Below are positions 1 to 7,990 of a stretch of 64,000 nucleotides of DNA, piece by piece. Both the position numbers and the translations under genes were made by a program. How positions within the stretch are numbered: position 1 is the stretch's first letter; every line of letters starts with the position of its first letter. The stretch is taken from assembly GCF_900638585.1 (NCBI RefSeq), contig NZ_LR134523.1, forward strand, positions 62,001 through 126,000. Direction: 5' to 3'. Source of the DNA: Aedoeadaptatus ivorii. GTDB lineage: Bacteria > Bacillota > Clostridia > Tissierellales > Peptoniphilaceae. The notes beneath the pieces were generated by a model. It saw only the letters and a list, made by a program, of their open reading frames with translations. It did not search any database and was not told the DNA's origin.

Positions 1-770
1 GCCGGGTGTCGGTCAAAAAAGCGGCGCCGTATCCGCTCAATGCCCGAAAGGCGATCGCCCGGCGCGCCGCGATGGAACTCTCCCGCGGCGACGTGGTGAA
101 TTTGGGCAAAGGCATCCCCGAGGTGGTGGGCCTGGTGGCCGAGGAAGAGGGGATCGGCGACGATATCGTGCTCACCTTGGAAAGCGGCATTCTCGGCGGC
201 ATCCCTCTGGGCGGCGCCCACTTCGGCTCGGCGGTCAACGCCATGGCGGCGCTCCCCATGAGCCAGATGTTCGATTTTTACAACGGCGGCGGCCTGGACT
301 GTGCGTTTTTGGGCTTTGCCCAGGTGGACGGCGCGGCGAATATCAATGTCAGCCACTTCGGCGATCGGATCGCCGGCTGCGGCGGCTTTATCGACATCTC
401 CCAGTCGACGCAAAACATCTATTTCGTCGGCACCCTGACCGCCGGGGGCCTCGTAGAGCGGGTAGAAGGGGGAAAGCTCGTTATCGAGCGCGAGGGACGG
501 GCGAAGAAGTTCCTCTCTTCCATTGATAAGATTACTTACAGCGGCGAATACGGGCAGAAGCACGGGCAGAACATCACCTTTATCACCGACCGCTGCGTCA
601 TGCGGCCCGCGAAGGGGGAGATGGTGATCACCGAGATCGCCCCGGGCGTCGATCCCGCGCGGGATATTTTGGCGCAGATGGAATGTGCGGCGCGGATCGC
701 CGAAGATTGCATCGAGATGGACCCCCGGATCTTTCGGGCGGGCCCCATGGGCATTGTAGATGCGCTTTAA
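1..770 (+). CDS. Acetate/propionate-type CoA-transferase, C-terminal part (partial at left edge)
   Basis: This is the C-terminal half of a family I CoA-transferase of the fused YdiF/Pct type, which moves CoA between short-chain acyl-CoAs and carboxylates. The frame is open to the left edge, so the GTG at 6 is probably an internal valine codon. The motif TLESGILGG near residue 58 carries the catalytic glutamate, which forms the glutamyl-CoA thioester in this family. About 195 residues follow it, as expected when the full enzyme is about 520 residues, so roughly the first 265 residues lie outside the window. It converges on an acyl-CoA ligase and lies close to the 2-hydroxyacyl-CoA cluster, so a role in recycling CoA from acyl-CoA end products is plausible. 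Substrate cannot be told from sequence. Confidence 0.85.
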   Translation, partial: RVSVKKAAPYPLNARKAIARRAAMELSRGDVVNLGKGIPEVVGLVAEEEGIGDDIVLTLESGILGGIPLGGAHFGSAVNAMAALPMSQMFDFYNGGGLDCAFLGFAQVDGAANINVSHFGDRIAGCGGFIDISQSTQNIYFVGTLTAGGLVERVEGGKLVIEREGRAKKFLSSIDKITYSGEYGQKHGQNITFITDRCVMRPAKGEMVITEIAPGVDPARDILAQMECAARIAEDCIEMDPRIFRAGPMGIVDAL

Positions 771-777
771 TACAAAA

Positions 778-806
778 AACCGAGGCAGAGCCTCGGTTCT
801 TTTTAT
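778..806. terminator. Bidirectional intrinsic terminator
   Basis: A 9-bp stem (778-786 with 790-798, loop AGA) is followed by a T-run on the plus strand and preceded by an A-run that gives T's on the minus strand. It serves the CoA-transferase and the convergent acyl-CoA ligase, whose stop codon (803-805) lies in the T-run. Confidence 0.9.
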
Positions 807-2323
807 AGGGCGTGTTCTTTTTTGTAGCGCTTCCAGCGGCGGGAAAGAGTGCGGTCGTCGATCTTTCCCGTGCCGCCCGCCGGCAGTGCGTCGTGAAAGA
901 GGATGTATTTGGGGATTTTGTAGCGCACCAGATGTTCGCCGATAAAGTCGCGGATCTCGTCTTCGGTCTGCTTTTCGTCCCGCTCCTCGTTTAAGGAGAT
1001 ATGCAGACAGATTTCCTCGCCCATATACTCGTCGCGCACGGCCAAGGCGCGGGCCTGTTCGATATAGGGCAGGTCTTTGACGACGTTTTGGATCTCGATG
1101 GCCGATATATTTTCTCCGCCGCGGATGATGATGTCCTTGCTCCGGCCCGATACATAGAGATTGCCGTCGCGGTCCAACAAGCCCACATCGCCGGTGCAGA
1201 GCCAGTCGCGTTCGGTGTAGCGGCGCTCGCCGTTGATATAGCCCTTCATGACATTGCGGCCCCGCACTTGTATATGGCCGGGGTGATTGGGCGGTACGGG
1301 GTTGCCGTCTTCGTCGAAGATCGCCACCTCGCAGCCGGGAATCGGCGCGCCGACGCTGGTGGCATATAGGGTGGGGGAATCACCCGGGCGGTTCATGGTG
1401 ACTGCCGGGGAGGTCTCGGTCTGGCCGTAGGACTGGATTAAGGATTCGAAGCCGAAGCGGATCTTAATCTCCCGGTACTCCTTGGCCGTAAGGGGGGCGC
1501 CGGCGATAATGCCGCTCCGCAGGGTAGAGAGGTCGTATTCGGATACGTCGTTGTGGCGCATCATGACGATAAAAAGCGTCGGCACGCCGTTAAAGATCGT
1601 CACCTTGTCGCGGCCGATGGACTGCAGAATATGCGAGGACTGAAAGGGCTCCACGATGGTGAGTTCCGCCCCCAACATAAAGGCGCAGAGGGTCGTCGCC
1701 GTCAGCCCGAAGCAGTGAAAGAGCGGCACCGTCAGGAGGAAGATATCGTCTTTGCACCAGCCGGCGACATCGGCCGTGGTGGTGCAGTTGTGGAGCAGAT
1801 TGTCGTGGGTGAGCTGCACGCCCTTGGGGATGCCGGTGGTGCCGGAGGTGAGGAGGATACAGGCCACATCCTTTGTATCGTCCTTGCGCGTAAGCTGCAG
1901 CAGGGGGGAGTATTGGCCGCCGCGGTCCATAGGAAGAAGCACATAGTCCCGTTGTAGAGCGTGGAGGCCGCGGATGCGCGCCGTCACATTTTGAAATTCG
2001 TTATATAGGATGACTTTGGCGCCGACGATCTCCATAATCTGACCCAGCTCCCGGGGGGTAAAGGAGGGGTTTACGGGCACGGGGACCGCGCCCAACAGCT
2101 GGAGGCCGAAGAACGAAAAGAGCCAATCGGCGGAATTTTTGCCCATAAGGACCACCGCTTCCCCTTCTACGATGCCGGAGGTGGCAAAGTAAGAGGCGAA
2201 GGAGGCCGACTTTCGGTAGAGTTCTTCGTATGTATAGGTGACGCCCTTATATTTTAAGGCGCGGCGTTCTTGAAATCGCGTGTTCCAATCTTCCAGCGCG
2301 GCGCCGATGGTCGTATATGTCAT
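803..2323 (-). CDS. Acyl-CoA ligase (AMP-forming, ANL superfamily)
   Basis: A 506-residue ANL-superfamily enzyme that adenylates a carboxylic acid with ATP and transfers it to CoA. The phosphate-binding motif LLTSGTTGIPKG is near residue 160. The hinge segment with YVSGRSKDIIIRGGENIS and a C-terminal GGTGKID, containing the catalytic lysine, are also present. Length matches medium/long-chain or branched-chain acyl-CoA ligases. The ATG at 2323 follows a GGGGGAT ribosome site. It is divergent from the GntR regulator, and a perfect palindrome (2372-2389) that resembles the regulator's own promoter motif sits about 50 bases upstream. This suggests co-regulation with the Had/Acd genes. Isocaproate or another fermentation acid is a possible substrate, by inference only. 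Confidence 0.88.
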   Translation of the reverse strand: MTYTTIGAALEDWNTRFQERRALKYKGVTYTYEELYRKSASFASYFATSGIVEGEAVVLMGKNSADWLFSFFGLQLLGAVPVPVNPSFTPRELGQIMEIVGAKVILYNEFQNVTARIRGLHALQRDYVLLPMDRGGQYSPLLQLTRKDDTKDVACILLTSGTTGIPKGVQLTHDNLLHNCTTTADVAGWCKDDIFLLTVPLFHCFGLTATTLCAFMLGAELTIVEPFQSSHILQSIGRDKVTIFNGVPTLFIVMMRHNDVSEYDLSTLRSGIIAGAPLTAKEYREIKIRFGFESLIQSYGQTETSPAVTMNRPGDSPTLYATSVGAPIPGCEVAIFDEDGNPVPPNHPGHIQVRGRNVMKGYINGERRYTERDWLCTGDVGLLDRDGNLYVSGRSKDIIIRGGENISAIEIQNVVKDLPYIEQARALAVRDEYMGEEICLHISLNEERDEKQTEDEIRDFIGEHLVRYKIPKYILFHDALPAGGTGKIDDRTLSRRWKRYKKEHAL

Positions 2324-2371
2324 GAAAATCCCCCAAATGAAATCGTTCTACCCCCGGAAAAAGCCGTTGGG

Positions 2372-2389
2372 ATACTTGTATACAAGTAT
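2372..2389. promoter_or_regulatory. Perfect 18-bp palindrome, probable GntR/FCD operator
   Basis: ATACTTGTA joined to TACAAGTAT is a perfect palindrome 49 bases upstream of the acyl-CoA ligase start. The core TTGTATACAA fits the TnGTnnnACnA type of site known for FadR-subfamily GntR regulators. It matches the motifs at 2664 and 11684 at most positions. Confidence 0.65.
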
Positions 2390-2458
2390 TACATTACTAT
2401 AAATTAAAAATTTGGCAAGGGGTTTCGAAAAATTTTTGACGGGGATTCGGAAAAAATA

Positions 2459-2489
2459 TTTGCCCCGAAGGACGGAAAAACGGGGCAAA
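2459..2489 (-). promoter_or_regulatory. GC-rich hairpin with T-run on the minus strand, possible leader terminator
   Basis: The 9-base arms TTTGCCCCG and CGGGGCAAA are separated by 13 bases. Read on the minus strand, the stem is followed by a short T-rich stretch, so it resembles an intrinsic terminator about 140 bases upstream of the acyl-CoA ligase start. A second pair of arms (2501-2509 and 2532-2540) lies beside it and could form an adjacent structure. Confidence 0.4.
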
Positions 2490-2640
2490 AAAGGAAAACT
2501 ATTTCCGAAATCGTTAAAAAAGAGCCGAATATTCGGAAATTTGTGAAACTCCATACAAACGCTATATATAGGCGATAGCAGCGGGTATTCTATTTCGAGA
2601 GAAATTTGACGAAGGGATTGTTAAATTTCACAGAATCTTC

Positions 2641-2679
2641 TTGCAATTGTTTTTTCTTAATAGTAGACTAGTACACAAG
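2641..2679 (+). promoter_or_regulatory. gntR promoter with overlapping operator motif
   Basis: TTGCAA (2641-2646) and TAGACT (2664-2669) are separated by exactly 17 bases. The 16-base motif TAGACTAGTACACAAG at 2664-2679 covers the -10 box and matches the acdB promoter motif at 14 of 16 positions, which suggests autoregulation. Confidence 0.7.
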
Positions 2680-2691
2680 AAGGAGAAGTCT

Positions 2692-3354
2692 ATGCTTACA
2701 AAGATAAACTCAGAGACCCTGTATAGGGAACTGCTCCGACGGATTATCGATCTGGAACTCTATCCGGGAATGCGCATCAGCGAAAACGCTGTCAGCGAGG
2801 AATTCGACGTATCCCGATCGGTGGTCCGGAACGCTTTTGCCCGTCTCGCCCAGTCCAAACTCTTAAAGGTGTACCCCCAGCGGGGGACGTATGTAAATCT
2901 CGTAGACTTGAACTACATACGCAAGGCGCTGTTGATCCGCGTCTCGGTGGAAAAAGAGATGTTACGCCGCTTTATGAGACAGGCCGACAAGGAAGAGACC
3001 CTCAAAAAGATGGAAAGAAACCTCGAGGAGCAGAGGAAGTATTACGACGAGAAGAGGTATATCGACAAGTTCAGGCTGCTGGACGAAGAATTTCACAATC
3101 TGATTATCGCGAGCCAAGGCTCTGAGGATATACTTTATTTAATGGATACGCACCTCCTTCACATTGCTCGCTGGAGAAATATCTACGTTCGAAGCGGGGT
3201 TTATCTCGCGATTCTCGTGGACCAACACACGCGGATTTTGGAAGCCATATGGGAAGACGACCTGGACAAGGCGTTGGAGGCGACCGAGATCCACATCGAC
3301 ACGGTGCACGATATGGTCGTGATCGATCCGGATTTTGCGGATTATTTTCAGTAG
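2692..3354 (+). CDS. GntR-family transcriptional regulator, FCD (FadR) subfamily
   Basis: A 220-residue regulator with an N-terminal winged helix-turn-helix (about residues 5-70, with the SRSVVRNAFARLAQ recognition region) and a C-terminal all-helical FCD ligand domain (about 80-215). FCD proteins usually bind small carboxylates or CoA-related acids. The ATG at 2692 is chosen over an upstream TTG-initiated reading because AGGAG at 2681 is correctly spaced and the promoter -10 lies at 2664. It heads the hadA-hadI-hadBC genes with about 80 bases to hadA and no obvious promoter between, so it is probably co-transcribed. Its own promoter contains the motif shared with acdB, making it the likely local regulator of the fermentation genes. 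The ligand is unknown. Confidence 0.88.
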   Translation: MLTKINSETLYRELLRRIIDLELYPGMRISENAVSEEFDVSRSVVRNAFARLAQSKLLKVYPQRGTYVNLVDLNYIRKALLIRVSVEKEMLRRFMRQADKEETLKKMERNLEEQRKYYDEKRYIDKFRLLDEEFHNLIIASQGSEDILYLMDTHLLHIARWRNIYVRSGVYLAILVDQHTRILEAIWEDDLDKALEATEIHIDTVHDMVVIDPDFADYFQ

Positions 3355-3434
3355 CCCTGTCGTCGCTCTCGTCGGTTACAGCAGTATTTCCCTGGGGAAA
3401 ACGAAATCCCGCAGGCAAGGAAAGGATGGATACG

Positions 3435-4670
3435 ATGGAAAACAGAAAGAAGCCCTTAGAGGGCGTAAAAGTTGTCGAGCTGGCGACCTTTATCGCCGCC
3501 GCCACCACCGGCCGCTTTTTAGCAGACCTCGGTGCAGACGTCATTAAGATCGAAAGCGCAAAGGGCGATCCCCTTCGCTACACGGCGCCTTCCGAAGGCA
3601 GACCCCTGGATATGTACGAAAACACCACCTGGGAATTGGAAAACGCCAACAAGAGATGTCTCTCCATCAACACCCGCGACGAAAGAGGAAAAGAAGCCCT
3701 TTTTAAGCTATTGGAAGATGCAGACATCCTGATCACCAACTGGCGCGTGGGCGCGCTCCAAAGAGCCGGCCTCGACTATGAAACCCTGAAGAAGAAGTTC
3801 CCGAAATTGGTCTACGGCATTATCACCGGCTACGGCGAATTCGGTCCCGACAAGGATCTCCCCGGATTCGACTTCACCTCTTTCTTTGCAAGAGGGGGCT
3901 ATTTGGAAACCCTGCGTCAAAAAGACGACGTGCCCTTTAACGTCGTACCGGGCGTCGGCGACCACAATGTCGGCATGAACCTCGCCTGCGGTCTTTTGGC
4001 GGCATTGTATCACGCAAAGATGACCGGCGAAGGCGAAAAGGTAGAAACCAGCCTCTTCGAAACGGCGATCTTCAACATGGGCATGATGGTGCAAGCCGCC
4101 CAATACCCCGATTACGGCAGCACCTACCCCATCAACGTACGGGAATCCAACAACCCCTTCCTCGCCTGCTGGAAGAGCAAGGACGGCCGTTATGTGCAAA
4201 CCTGTATGCCCGACTACAACACCTATTTTGAACGTTTTATGACAGCGCTGGGCCTCACCCAATACCTAAACGACGACCGTTACTTCCCCGTAACGAATCT
4301 GCAAGAAAACAAATTGGGTCCCGATCTCTATGACGCCATTATGGAACGCTTCGGCACCAAGACTTTGGACGAATGGAACGAAATCCTCGTAGAAGCCGAC
4401 ATTCCCTTTGCGTTGGCAAAGAACTGGGAAGAAATCCTCGAAGACGAACAGGCTTGGGCCAACAACTGCTTCTACAAGATGGACTACCCCAACGGCGAAC
4501 GCATCCTCGTCAACCAACCGGTACGCTACCACGAAATGGGCGCCACCGAATACAACAAGGGCCCCTTGATCGGCGAACACAGTGTGGAAGTCCTCAAGGA
4601 ACTGGGATATTCCGACGAAGAAATCCAAAACATGCTCGACGAAAAAGTCGCCTATGTTTGGGATAAATAA
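3435..4670 (+). CDS. hadA: 2-hydroxyacyl-CoA transferase, CaiB/BaiF family (HadA-like)
   Basis: A family III CoA-transferase of 411 residues that would move CoA from a product acyl-CoA (such as isocaprenoyl- or isocaproyl-CoA) to the 2-hydroxyacid. The N-terminus (PLEGVKVVELATF, then FLADLGADVIKIE) is typical of the CaiB fold. The conserved aspartate is in GVGDHNVG near residue 177. The start is placed at ATG 3435, with AAAGG at 3421-3425; ATG 3426 is an alternative three codons upstream. The order hadA-hadI-hadB-hadC is that of the Clostridioides difficile leucine cluster, whose HadA is of similar length. An aromatic (FldA-type, phenyllactate) substrate cannot be excluded by eye, but brnQ downstream favours branched-chain acids. 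Confidence 0.88.
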   Translation: MENRKKPLEGVKVVELATFIAAATTGRFLADLGADVIKIESAKGDPLRYTAPSEGRPLDMYENTTWELENANKRCLSINTRDERGKEALFKLLEDADILITNWRVGALQRAGLDYETLKKKFPKLVYGIITGYGEFGPDKDLPGFDFTSFFARGGYLETLRQKDDVPFNVVPGVGDHNVGMNLACGLLAALYHAKMTGEGEKVETSLFETAIFNMGMMVQAAQYPDYGSTYPINVRESNNPFLACWKSKDGRYVQTCMPDYNTYFERFMTALGLTQYLNDDRYFPVTNLQENKLGPDLYDAIMERFGTKTLDEWNEILVEADIPFALAKNWEEILEDEQAWANNCFYKMDYPNGERILVNQPVRYHEMGATEYNKGPLIGEHSVEVLKELGYSDEEIQNMLDEKVAYVWDK

Positions 4671-4702
4671 GCTGTCGCTCAGGAAATAGTAAGGACGGGA
4701 AT

Positions 4703-5494
4703 GTGGACATCTTAACCATGGGAATCGATATCGGTTCCACCTCTTCGAAATGCGTCGTGCTGAAGAACGGAACGGATATCGTCGCAAAAGAAATCGTAAA
4801 TTTGGGCGCGGGCACCAAGGGCGTCAAGCAGGTGCTCGAAAAGATCGCCGCCGAAACGGGCCTCGACCGGGACGACATCGACGTGCTCGTCGCCACCGGT
4901 TACGGACGAAATTCCTTCGAGGACGCGGACAAGACCATGAGCGAATTGAGCTGCCATGCGCGCGGCGGCGCCTTCTTGTTCGGCGAAGTCAACACCATCG
5001 TCGACATCGGCGGCCAAGACATCAAGGCGCTTTCGCTCAGAAACGGAATGCTCCAAAACTTTCTGATGAACGATAAGTGTGCGGCGGGAACCGGTCGGTT
5101 CCTGGAGGTGATGGCCCGGGTATTGGACGTAGAGATCGACGAATTGGGAGAACTGGATGCGCAGGCGACCGAAAAAGCCTCCATCAGCTCCACCTGTACC
5201 GTGTTCGCCGAATCTGAAGTGATCTCCGCCTTGGCCAAAAACATCCCCATTCCCAATGTCGTTCGCGGAATTCACGCTTCCGTGGCGACGCGGGTGGCGG
5301 GTCTCGCCCGCCGGGTGGGTCTGAAGGAGCCCGTCGCCATGACCGGCGGGGTCTCCAAAAACCCCGGCATCGTCCGCGCGCTGGAAGAAGAATTAAAATG
5401 CGACGTAAAAGTTTCAAAGGATTCGCAATTGGCAGGTGCCTTAGGCGCCGCACTCTACGCCTTTGACGAGTATGAAAAGAAAAGGAAGGATTGA
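4703..5494 (+). CDS. hadI: 2-hydroxyacyl-CoA dehydratase activator, ATPase (HadI)
   Basis: A 263-residue activator ('archerase') of the BadF/BadG/HgdC family. The homodimer carries one [4Fe-4S] cluster and injects a single high-energy electron into the dehydratase, driven by ATP. The ASKHA nucleotide site starts with MGIDIGSTSSK. The two cluster cysteines are visible at about residues 126 (NDKCAAGTGRF) and 165 (STCTVF), the same spacing as in Acidaminococcus HgdC. The start is GTG at 4703 after AAGGACGGGA; ATG at 4718 is less likely because it would leave almost no residues ahead of the first strand. The stop overlaps the ribosome site region of hadB, so expression is probably coupled. Confidence 0.92.
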   Translation: MDILTMGIDIGSTSSKCVVLKNGTDIVAKEIVNLGAGTKGVKQVLEKIAAETGLDRDDIDVLVATGYGRNSFEDADKTMSELSCHARGGAFLFGEVNTIVDIGGQDIKALSLRNGMLQNFLMNDKCAAGTGRFLEVMARVLDVEIDELGELDAQATEKASISSTCTVFAESEVISALAKNIPIPNVVRGIHASVATRVAGLARRVGLKEPVAMTGGVSKNPGIVRALEEELKCDVKVSKDSQLAGALGAALYAFDEYEKKRKD

Positions 5495-5496
5495 GT

Positions 5497-6759
5497 ATGT
5501 CGAAAGAATCGCTAAAAGAGAGAGAAGCGCAAATTAAAGAAGAATTTGCCGACTTGCCCGCAGCGAAAATGCTGGGCAAAATCGTAGGAAAGAGCTACAA
5601 GGATGCCTTCGAAGCCAAAGAAGCCGGAGAACCGGTGGGCTGGTGTGCATCCAACTTCCCCCAAGAAATCCTGGAAACCTTGGACATCAAGGTCGTGTTC
5701 CCGGAAAACCAAGCGGCCGCTATTTCTGCCAAGGGCGGCGGGGAAAGAATGTGCAATATCGCTGAAGACAGCGGATATTCCAACGACATCTGTGCGTATG
5801 CGAGAATCTCTTTGGCCTATATGGATGTAAAGGATGCGCCCGAGATGAATATGCCCCAACCGGATTTCGTCGCATGCTGCAACAATATCTGTAACTGTAT
5901 GATCAAATGGTACGAAAACATCGCTCGTGAACTGGACATTCCCTTTATCATGATCGATGTACCCTACAACAACGAGTACGAAGCCGAAGAAGACCGCGTC
6001 GCCTACTTAAAAGGACAATTCGATCACGCCATCAAACAACTCGAAGAGATCTCCGGTAAGAAATGGGACGACGAAAAGTTCCAAGAAGTTATGGACATTT
6101 CCCAAAGAACCGGCCGTGCATGGCTCGACGCCACCGGATACGCCAAGTATACGCCCTCTCCCTTTAGCGGATTCGACGTATTTAACCACATGGCGGTTGC
6201 CGTATGTGCACGCGGTAAGTTGGAATCGGCCATCGCCTTTGAAAAACTCGCCGAAGAATTTGCCGAAAACGTCAAGACCGGAAAGTCTACCTTTAAGGGC
6301 GAAGAAAAATACCGCATTATCTTCGAAGGTATCGCATGCTGGCCGCACCTCCGTCACACCTTCAAGGGTCTGAAGGACAACGGCGTCAACGTAGTCGGTA
6401 CCGTATATGCGGACGCCTTTGGATACATTTACGGCAACACCAACGAACTCATGCAGGCATACTGCGGAACCCCGAACGCGATCAGCTACGAACGTTCCCT
6501 CGATATGCGTCTGAAACTCGCGAAAGAAAACAATGTAGACGGCATGCTCGTCCACATCAACCGCTCCTGCAAACAGTGGAGTGCGATTATGTACGAAATC
6601 GAACGCGAGTTCAGAGAAAAGACCGGCATCCCCACCGCATCCTTTGACGGCGACCAAGCCGACCCGAGAAACTTCTCGGAAGCCCAATATGATACACGCG
6701 TGCAAGGCCTCATCGAAGTGATGGAAGCCAACAAGCAAAAGGAATCTAAGGAGGCGTAA
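5497..6759 (+). CDS. hadB: 2-hydroxyacyl-CoA dehydratase, alpha subunit (HadB)
   Basis: A 420-residue subunit of the oxygen-sensitive ketyl-radical dehydratase, which removes water from (R)-2-hydroxyacyl-CoA to give the 2-enoyl-CoA. HgdA/HadB features are an N-terminal GWCASNFPQEILE segment and the cysteine-rich VACCNNICNCMIKWYE segment that supplies cluster ligands. FDGDQADPRNFSEAQ near the C-terminus is also typical. ATG 5497 follows AAGGAAGGA; a TTG six bases earlier overlaps the hadI stop and is not chosen. Length is slightly above the C. difficile HadB (408). Codon use is strongly biased (glutamine almost only CAA), as expected for an abundant catabolic enzyme. Confidence 0.93.
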   Translation: MSKESLKEREAQIKEEFADLPAAKMLGKIVGKSYKDAFEAKEAGEPVGWCASNFPQEILETLDIKVVFPENQAAAISAKGGGERMCNIAEDSGYSNDICAYARISLAYMDVKDAPEMNMPQPDFVACCNNICNCMIKWYENIARELDIPFIMIDVPYNNEYEAEEDRVAYLKGQFDHAIKQLEEISGKKWDDEKFQEVMDISQRTGRAWLDATGYAKYTPSPFSGFDVFNHMAVAVCARGKLESAIAFEKLAEEFAENVKTGKSTFKGEEKYRIIFEGIACWPHLRHTFKGLKDNGVNVVGTVYADAFGYIYGNTNELMQAYCGTPNAISYERSLDMRLKLAKENNVDGMLVHINRSCKQWSAIMYEIEREFREKTGIPTASFDGDQADPRNFSEAQYDTRVQGLIEVMEANKQKESKEA

Positions 6760-6761
6760 GG

Positions 6762-7874
6762 ATGACAGCGAAAGAACTGATTCAAGAATTAGATATCGAC
6801 GTACTCGGTCGCATCGATCAATACGTCAACGAAGGCAAGAAGGTAATCGGCGTTTCCGGACCCTTTGCACCGGAAGAGCTGGTATACGCATCGGGCATGA
6901 TTCCCGTAGGCATTTGGGGACAAGAAGGCGAAGTCGTAGGCGCTAAGGAATACTTCCCTGCATTCTACGCTTCGATTATTCTCCGCACCTTGGATTTGGG
7001 TCTCGAAAAGAAGCTGGACAAACTCTCCGGCATGGTGATCACCAACCTGAGTGACGGTCTGAAGGGCTTCAGCCAAAACTGGAAGCGCGCCGTCGACGTG
7101 CCCCTGCTCTACATCCCCTATGGACAAAACCGTAAGATCGAAGCGGGACTGGACTACAACGAAAAACAATATATAAAACTGAAAGAACAGTTGGAAGAGA
7201 TCTCCGGCAACAAGATCGAAGACGACAAGATTGAAGAAGCCATCGCCCTCTACAACGAACACAGAAAGGCCATGCGCGAATTCAACGATCTCGCCGCCAA
7301 GCACTTGAACACCGTAACCCCGATTCTCAGAAACCGCGTGTTCTCCAGCGCCTATGTCTATGACGTAAAAGAACACCTTGAAAAGGTCAAGGCCATCAAC
7401 GAAGCCCTCGCGGCCATGCCCGAAGAAGAATTTAAGGGCAAGAAGGTCGTCACCACCGGTATCCTCGCCAACTCCGAAGACATCCTCAAGATCTTCGAAG
7501 AATACGGATTCGGCATCGTAGACGACAACATCTGCCACGAATCGTTGCAATACGAAACCCTGATCGACGAAAAGACCGGCAATCCCGTGCGCGCCCTTGC
7601 CAAGGAATTCTCCGACATCGAAGGCAATCTCTTTATCTTCGACGAAAAGAAATTGCGCGGACCGATCCTCGCAGAAAAGGTCAAGGAAAAAGGTGCCGAC
7701 GGCGTCGTCTACTTGCTCACCAAGTTCAGCGACACCGACGAATTCGACTATCCCATCATCCGCAAGGACCTGGAAAAAGAAAATATCCCCTTGATCAAGA
7801 TCGAAGTGGACCAACAAATGGTCAGCTTCGAACAAGCCAAGACCGCACTGCAAACTTTTGCGGACATGATCTAA
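6762..7874 (+). CDS. hadC: 2-hydroxyacyl-CoA dehydratase, beta subunit (HadC)
   Basis: The 370-residue partner of HadB, two bases downstream of its stop and preceded by AAGGAGG. The N-terminal segment VIGVSGPFAPEELVYASGMIPVGIWGQ and the LSDGLKGFSQNWKR stretch are typical of HgdB/HadC. The C-terminal segment GADGVVYLLTKFSDTDEFDYPIIRKDLE is the usual ending. Each subunit of the heterodimer carries a [4Fe-4S] cluster in characterised members. Length agrees with C. difficile HadC (about 375). Two stem-loops follow the stop (7875-7897 and 7912-7928) without a good T-run, so transcription may continue into the dehydrogenase gene. Confidence 0.93.
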   Translation: MTAKELIQELDIDVLGRIDQYVNEGKKVIGVSGPFAPEELVYASGMIPVGIWGQEGEVVGAKEYFPAFYASIILRTLDLGLEKKLDKLSGMVITNLSDGLKGFSQNWKRAVDVPLLYIPYGQNRKIEAGLDYNEKQYIKLKEQLEEISGNKIEDDKIEEAIALYNEHRKAMREFNDLAAKHLNTVTPILRNRVFSSAYVYDVKEHLEKVKAINEALAAMPEEEFKGKKVVTTGILANSEDILKIFEEYGFGIVDDNICHESLQYETLIDEKTGNPVRALAKEFSDIEGNLFIFDEKKLRGPILAEKVKEKGADGVVYLLTKFSDTDEFDYPIIRKDLEKENIPLIKIEVDQQMVSFEQAKTALQTFADMI

Positions 7875-7957
7875 GCTATACGGAAGATACCGTGTAGATA
7901 GCCCGAACCCGACCCCCGAAGCGGGGGTTTCGGCTACCGGGCAGGAAAACTATTTCC
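7875..7957 (+). promoter_or_regulatory. Intercistronic hairpins and repeated palindrome between hadC and ldhA
   Basis: A 7-bp GC stem (7912-7918 with 7922-7928) lies inside larger complementary arms but lacks a T-run. It looks more like an mRNA processing or stabilising element than a terminator. The 15-mer AGGAAAACTATTTCC at 7943-7957 also occurs exactly at 2492-2506 and is itself palindromic (GGAAA-N4-TTTCC). Confidence 0.4.
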
Positions 7958-7990
7958 CCGTGTCAAAGGCACCACGAAAGGAGACTGAAA

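Larger units (their letters stand above)
2324..2691. other. Divergent intergenic region with operator and inverted repeats
   Basis: This AT-rich 368-base region separates the acyl-CoA ligase from gntR. It holds the palindrome at 2372-2389, two inverted repeats (arms 2459-2467/2481-2489 and 2501-2509/2532-2540) and the gntR promoter at 2641-2669. A 68-codon minus-strand frame at 2348-2554 has no ribosome site and is not called. Confidence 0.7.

Noticed and set aside
2348-2554. 68-codon minus-strand frame upstream of the acyl-CoA ligase
   Set aside because: Low-complexity AT-rich translation over inverted repeats and the operator; no ribosome site.
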